A stretch of 64,000 nucleotides of DNA, taken from assembly GCA_002049455.2 (NCBI GenBank), contig KV918899.1:124001-188000 (forward strand), given 5' to 3'. The position numbers were made by a program, and so were the translations under genes. The notes under the pieces are model-generated. The model had not been told where the DNA came from, did no database searches, and was given only the letters and a program-made list of their open reading frames with translations. Below, one piece after another: positions 60,966 through 64,000 of this stretch; within the stretch, counting starts at the first letter, position 1, and every line of letters starts with the position of its first letter. Source of the stretch: Porphyra umbilicalis. Lineage: Eukaryota > Rhodophyta > Bangiophyceae > Bangiales > Bangiaceae.

Positions 60966-62422
60966 GAGGCGACGGCGACAGGGAGGCGGCGGTAGTCTTG
61001 GCGGCCAAAGAGGTGCGCGCGGCTGGGGGGATGGGCGGCGTCGCCTGCGCCGCGTCGATCTCGGGTGAGGTGCGGGCGCCAGCGGCTGCAAGAGGCGGCG
61101 CCGCGGCGGCTGCCGCGGATTTTGCGCACGCAGGCGACAGGCACTCCGCGTGGGGCGGCGCTGTGGCAGCCGAAGGGGGCGGGGACTCGGCGGCGGCGAC
61201 TCGGCGACGGTGCCTCGGCGCGGCCGGCCGCCATCGGGCGACGGCGGGGCGACGGTGGCCGTGGCTGGCGGCAAGGTGGCGGGCTGCACCGGCGGCGCGG
61301 CGGCGGCGGGGGGCGCCGCCCCAGCACGTCCCCCTGGTATGGTTTGTTGCGTGTACAGTCGTTCCTCAAAAAACCCATCACTCCGCTGAGACCAACAGTG
61401 ACCCGCACAAGAGACATGTCGCAAAATTCTATTCGAATGCTGCTCTGCGCGGATTTGTGACCTGAAAGTACGCCGACCCGTTCGGGGTCAGCACACGCGA
61501 GCGCCCATGCTACGCCAGCATCAGCGGTCGCGAGAAGCGACGGAAAATATAATTTCAAGTTTCCAGATCATGACGGACGTGAATGTGCGACAACGCCTAG
61601 TTTCCAAGAGTGTGGCATACATTCTAAGGTCGTGGCAAGAGAGCCGCCTCCATTCTGACACGTGGATTGCACAATGCGTGCAGGCTGAGAATTCTTGCAT
61701 TGATTGTTGCCGGCCTCATGGCCTCCGATTGGCTCACTCGTGTCACTGGAAACTCTCAGAAGTCTCCTGGGAGCGTCAACCAATGGGCGCCTTCGGTCTA
61801 GCCCCTGCTGAGAAAGAGCCTTCAACTTGTTGCCCCACTTCCTGCACTCTGTGAGACAGCACGGAGCAGGGTCATGCAGTGCGCCACACATCTTACGCTG
61901 AAACAGCCGCCCCAGACTTCAAAACCCGTGATGCGAGCCGCGGCCTTTCAGAGTACTGACCGAAGCTGGTGCGGCACGCGAGCCGGGAGAACCACCAATT
62001 TGACTGACCCATGACTCGTCGCGTGCCAGAGACAAGCAGCTACGCTTCCAGGAAGATCCAGAGATGCATCGGCGCTCAACCCCGTGTAGGATCTCAGGAG
62101 AAACGGACCCACGTTCTATTCTAGAGATTAAACCTTTAGAATCGATCGTGGGGGCCGTTTCCAACGCCTGAGAGGGGGTAGAGTTGCAAACGATTTAGAT
62201 CCAAATCCCCCTCCTGACGCCATTGCGATGGGGCCACTTTCCGCGCCTTGTGCTGCTCATGTTCAATTTATCACCCGATTTGAAGCCATTGTAGCCTCCT
62301 CATTGCTCGGGGGGACCTCGCATTCACGCGATAAAACGGTCACACATGCCATGTGGCGGGGCGGGGGGCAGCGAACGGCAGCGCCTATACTAGGTGCCGG
62401 CTGCCGGTCTACCGCTGCCGGC
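60966..62422. other. No supported gene
   Basis: GC-rich to 61330, then AT-richer. It ends with CCTATACTAGG at 62384-62394, a possible core promoter element 29 bases upstream of the next ATG. Confidence 0.4.
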
Positions 62423-63901
62423 ATGCCCATGAGCGACCGCGCCGCTGGCGCCGCCCCGCCGGCAGCCCAGGCGGCCATCGTGGTGGCCGCGGCTGCGCGC
62501 GCCGCGGCCGAACGGCACGGGGACGTGGCGCCGTCGGCGGCCGTGTCGACAGCCGAGCGGGCGGGGAGCGCGTCCGCCGCCGCCGCCGCCACCACCGCCG
62601 CCGCTGCCGCCGCCACCGCCGCCGCCGCCGCCAGCGCGTCGGCGTCGGCCGACGCGGCGCTGCCGACGCAGCGGTCGCCGGTGGCCAAGGTCGCGGCGGC
62701 GGCGCCCCTAGCGGTGGCCAGCGCCTCCCTGCTGCCCGGGCGGGCGGAGCGGACGCCGCTCGCCCCCCGCGCGCTGCAGCCCCCCCCGCGCACGTCTGGG
62801 GAGCGCGCGCGGTCGGCGTTGCGGCAGCTGCTGCCGCCCGGGACGGATAAGCACGGCAATGGCCGCCGCCGCACGTGGTCCGTGTCGCTGCCGCTCGGGC
62901 GCCTCAGCGGCTCTGCGGGCGCGGGCGACCGGGAGCGGGATCGGGGGCGCGGGCGGGAGCGGCAGCGGGACCGCGGCGGGGGCGGCGCCGACGCCGAGGC
63001 CGCCCCCGCCGAGCGCGGCGGCTGGCGCGCGTCGCGCGAGTCGAGCCGCTCCGCGGCGTCCGACGCCAAGCGGGGCGTCTCGGCCAAGGGCGGCGGCGAG
63101 GAGCCCCCAGACGGCGTTGCCGACGCCAAGGCGGCGGCGGCCACGTCGCCGGCGGGGGCGGTTGGCGCCGCCGCGGGGCGGCCGCCGCCGCCCCCCCTTG
63201 TGACGCCGACGGGGGTGCACCCGCTGGCGCTCGTGGCCCGTCTCCCCGCCGACGCGGCGGCAGACGTGACGGTGCTGCGCCTCGACGCCGAGGCGGCGGC
63301 GCCCGGGGTGGGGCCGCCTGCGGCGGCGGCGGCCGTCGCCGCGGCCGCCGCCGCTGCGGCCGCCGCTACGGCCGCAACGCCGGCGCCGCCGTCGCGGCGG
63401 GGCTCGTTTGGCGGCGCCGCCGCCGCCACGACGGCGGCGGCGATTGTGGCGACGGGCGGCGGGCGGGGGGCCAAGGCGTACGCTGCGTATGCAGAGCTCC
63501 CGTCGGGGGTGGTGCTGCTCTACCGGTCGGGAGTGCCGGGGGGGGGGGGGAGCGCACCCGAACCGGCCGTCTTTCTGGCGAGCGGCTCCGTCGTGATCCG
63601 CTCCGCGGCGGCGGCGGGGGCGGTGGCGGGCGGCCGCTTCGGCCGCCGCTCATCGACGGTCGGCGGCCACGGGGGTGGCGGCGGCGGCGGCGGCAGCGGC
63701 AGTGGGGGCGGTGGGGGGGGCGCCGCCGCCGGCGGGGCCGCCGGTGGGATGGTGCCGGCCGGCCCCGCGGCGGGCACCGCAGCCACGCCGCGGCAGCGGT
63801 TCTCACGCATTGCCCGCATGTGCGGAAAAGCACTGTTGCTGGATACATATCGGTACAAAACAGCATGTTGGTGTGAGTTTCAGTCCATTCTGACTGTATA
63901 G
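62423..63901 (+). CDS. Unknown Ala/Ser/Arg-rich protein
   Basis: 492 codons from ATG (MPMSDRAAGAAPPAAQ). Layout: Ala-rich N-terminal ~80 residues, a basic Ser/Arg part (RRRTWSVSLPLGRLSG, then an Arg/Asp/Gly-rich run), a more structured patch (TPTGVHPLALVARLPADA, VTVLRLDAEA), and YAAYAELPSGVVLLYRSGVP with VFLASGSVVIRS, which could form a small beta domain. The last ~30 residues (from about 63810) are coded by AT-richer DNA with different codon use (LLLDTYRYKTACWCEF). The original C-terminus or next exon may therefore have been replaced or begins beyond the window. No family recognised. Confidence 0.45.
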   Translation: MPMSDRAAGAAPPAAQAAIVVAAAARAAAERHGDVAPSAAVSTAERAGSASAAAAATTAAAAAATAAAAASASASADAALPTQRSPVAKVAAAAPLAVASASLLPGRAERTPLAPRALQPPPRTSGERARSALRQLLPPGTDKHGNGRRRTWSVSLPLGRLSGSAGAGDRERDRGRGRERQRDRGGGGADAEAAPAERGGWRASRESSRSAASDAKRGVSAKGGGEEPPDGVADAKAAAATSPAGAVGAAAGRPPPPPLVTPTGVHPLALVARLPADAAADVTVLRLDAEAAAPGVGPPAAAAAVAAAAAAAAAATAATPAPPSRRGSFGGAAAATTAAAIVATGGGRGAKAYAAYAELPSGVVLLYRSGVPGGGGSAPEPAVFLASGSVVIRSAAAAGAVAGGRFGRRSSTVGGHGGGGGGGGSGSGGGGGGAAAGGAAGGMVPAGPAAGTAATPRQRFSRIARMCGKALLLDTYRYKTACWCEFQSILTV

Positions 63902-64000
63902 GGGTGATCAGGGACGTCATTGTACCCTCGTCACTTTACCCAGAGGAAATGATGAAGTCAAGGGCCGCATGACTTTTGTTTTTGACACCCTACTGTCCGA
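63902..64000. other. Window end, no feature seen
   Basis: AT-richer non-coding sequence after the stop. Confidence 0.4.

Noticed and set aside
60044..61465. 473-codon Arg/Ala/Cys-rich ORF
   Set aside because: A product of a 201-bp repeat in GC-rich DNA, with equally long reverse frames. Left as a repeat rather than a gene.

Overview
The window looks like nuclear DNA of a very GC-rich photosynthetic eukaryote. Single-copy genes have spliceosomal introns (GTACGT or GTGCGT donors, C-rich tracts before AG). They include a nuclear-pore scaffold protein, a box C/D snoRNP assembly factor, an organellar-type ribosomal protein uS7, a carotenoid oxygenase and an MLO-like membrane protein. The proteins are swollen with Ala/Gly/Pro runs. 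A GC-rich alga fits; a bangiophyte red alga is my best guess, but that is inference only.

Layout. 1-6.67 kb: a Ty3/Gypsy chromovirus-type retrotransposon whose 5' end lies outside the window. It has gag, a textbook -1 frameshift signal, protease-RT-RNase H and a broken integrase with chromodomain. 6.8-9.25 kb: two overlapping antisense frames of unknown function with their own AATAAA. 10.08-23.83 kb: a recent head-to-tail array of a ~3,866-bp unit (three complete copies and one partial). The third copy is split by a 1,547-bp DNA-transposon-like insertion (9-bp TIRs, AT duplication). 23.83-27.58 kb: a 5'-truncated DIRS-like tyrosine-recombinase retrotransposon, ending in two 28-bp direct repeats. 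27.66-27.86 kb: an 18-bp minisatellite inside 31-bp inverted repeats.

28.4-38.5 kb is a gene cluster: BCD1/ZNHIT6-like (+), MLO-like (+), a truncated cation-diffusion-facilitator pseudogene (-), a short membrane-like ORF (-) and a secreted Cys-containing protein with a 10-residue repeat tail (-). 38.5-45.3 kb is mostly non-coding, with a hairpin element and a large inverted repeat carrying a nested 619-bp insertion. 45.36-53.19 kb is a second gene cluster: carotenoid oxygenase (+) converging on NUP107 (-), which is divergent from uS7 (+). Two DNA transposons (2,076 and 298 bp) sharing TIR ends and TA sites then sit back to back, 10 bp after the uS7 stop codon. 56.05-58.77 kb: an inverted, diverged piece of the array unit continuous with a dead Ty1/copia integrase fragment. 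60.3-61.0 kb: a 201-bp tandem repeat. 62.4-63.9 kb: an unknown Ala/Ser-rich ORF.

Two themes recur. Almost every host gene has a C-rich tract immediately before its ATG, and several have a G-run immediately after the stop. Conserved domains of one gene repeatedly lie in different frames, with the switch at long G/C homopolymers; this is either homopolymer miscounting in the assembly or real decay. Exact coding coordinates of these genes should be read with that in mind.
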